From: Verrucomicrobia subdivision 6 bacterium BACL9 MAG-120507-bin52 | GTDB taxonomy: Bacteria; Verrucomicrobiota; Verrucomicrobiia; Methylacidiphilales; Verrucolacustridaceae | NCBI GenBank assembly: GCA_001438005.1 | Contig: LIBO01000037.1 | Location: 1-8,007 of the forward strand | Reading direction: 5' to 3' | Length of the DNA stretch: 8,007 bases | In this document: positions 7,672-8,007 of the stretch, in pieces | Numbering within the stretch: position 1 is the stretch's first letter | How the letters are laid out: each line of letters opens with the position of its first letter | The notes under the pieces: generated by a model | Told to the model about the DNA's origin: nothing | Seen by the model: only the letters and a program-made list of their open reading frames with translations | The model's database searches: none | Position numbers and translations under genes: made by a program

Positions 7672-7707
7672 TTTTTATTTTTTCGAAACGGTTTCTGGGG
7701 AAAGCGG
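7672..7707 (-). other. A-rich mreB-mreC gap without a Shine-Dalgarno sequence
   Basis: This 36-base gap ends, on the minus strand, in GAAAAAATAAAAA directly before the mreC ATG. No GGAG-like sequence falls at a usable distance. A short GAAAC-C-GTTTC inverted repeat lies in the middle but is too small, with too tight a loop, to act as a terminator. The A-run may act as an unstructured or S1-dependent ribosome landing site. I see no clear promoter here. Confidence 0.5.
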
Positions 7708-8007
7708 TTACCCGCGTCCGTCAGAAGTTGTCAGTTTCGTTAAAAACTCCAGTTCATCCAGCACTTTTCCTGTGCCCTCGACCACCGCGCTCAGTGGATC
7801 TTCGGCCACATGAATGGGAAGTCCCGTCTCTTCGGTCAAAAGGCGATCAAATCCCCGCAAAAGCGCTCCCCCACCGGCCAGCACGACTCCCCGCTCCACC
7901 AAGTCACTTGATAACTCCGGCGGACATCGCTCCAAGGTCAGCCTCACGCTCTCTAAAATAATCTGGATCGGCTCCAGCAGAGCCTCTCTCACCTCTTGGG
8001 AGGTAAT
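7708..8007 (-). CDS. mreB: Actin-like cell-shape protein MreB, C-terminal 99 residues (cut by window edge)
   Basis: MreB forms membrane-bound, ATP-dependent antiparallel filaments that steer side-wall synthesis. Only the last 99 residues of about 340-350 are present; the frame is open to the window edge, so the true start lies beyond 8007. The diagnostic block is GVVLAGGGALLRGFDRLLTE (about 47-66 of the visible part), the second adenosine/phosphate region of the actin fold, followed by ETGLPIHVAEDPLSAVVEGT and GKVLDELEF, which are near-canonical MreB. ITSQEVREALLEPIQIILES, at the start of the visible part, is also typical. The GTG at 7992 is an internal valine codon, not the start. The TAA stop is 36 bases before mreC. 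As first gene of the visible cluster, its upstream region probably carries the operon promoter. Confidence 0.96.
   Translation of the reverse strand: MTSQEVREALLEPIQIILESVRLTLERCPPELSSDLVERGVVLAGGGALLRGFDRLLTEETGLPIHVAEDPLSAVVEGTGKVLDELEFLTKLTTSDGRG

Noticed and set aside
7684..7694. GAAAC-C-GTTTC inverted repeat between mreB and mreC as a terminator.
   Set aside because: Five-base arms with a one-base loop cannot form a stable hairpin, and A residues rather than U residues follow in the RNA.

Overview
The window is part of one tightly packed gene cluster. All seven recognisable genes lie on the minus strand, so the cluster reads from position 8007 down to 1. In transcription order they are mreB (3' end only), mreC, mreD, the class B penicillin-binding protein gene mrdA (PBP2), rodA, an RNase E/G-family ribonuclease gene (rng-like), and the 5' two thirds or less of glnD (PII uridylyltransferase). 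Both ends are cut by the window edges. There are no tRNA or rRNA genes, mobile elements, CRISPR arrays or obvious terminators, and no gene-free stretch longer than about 40 bases.

Layout: mreB ends at 7708. A 36-base A-rich gap leads to mreC (7671 to 6829). mreC and mreD overlap by four bases (ATGA). mreD and mrdA share one base (TAATG). mrdA and rodA overlap by four bases (ATGA). A 34-base gap carrying a clear ribosome binding site leads to the ribonuclease gene (2987 to 1416), whose stop shares one base with the glnD start (TAATG). This spacing implies one transcript with translational coupling, whose promoter would lie upstream of mreB, outside the window.

The first five genes encode most of the rod complex (elongasome). 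MreB filaments act on the cytoplasmic side. MreC and MreD are the membrane linkers. RodA is the SEDS glycosyltransferase that polymerises lipid II, and PBP2 is the transpeptidase that cross-links the new strands. The ribonuclease belongs to RNA processing and decay; the E. coli rng gene (formerly cafA) also lies just downstream of mreBCD, so this link is old. GlnD, the sensor that modifies PII proteins according to glutamine, is the unexpected last member.

Organism: a Gram-negative-type, peptidoglycan-making bacterium with moderately high GC. The coding strand is rich in G, with many GGG and GAG codons. The extra segment in the ribonuclease S1 domain, the gene order, and the long PBP2 with an insert between its SxN and KTG motifs look most like Verrucomicrobiota or a relative in the PVC group. 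That placement is a judgement from memory of family sequences, not a search result. I see no sign of an undescribed biological system: this is mainly a core housekeeping region, and the points of interest are gene order, lineage-specific protein segments and translation signals.
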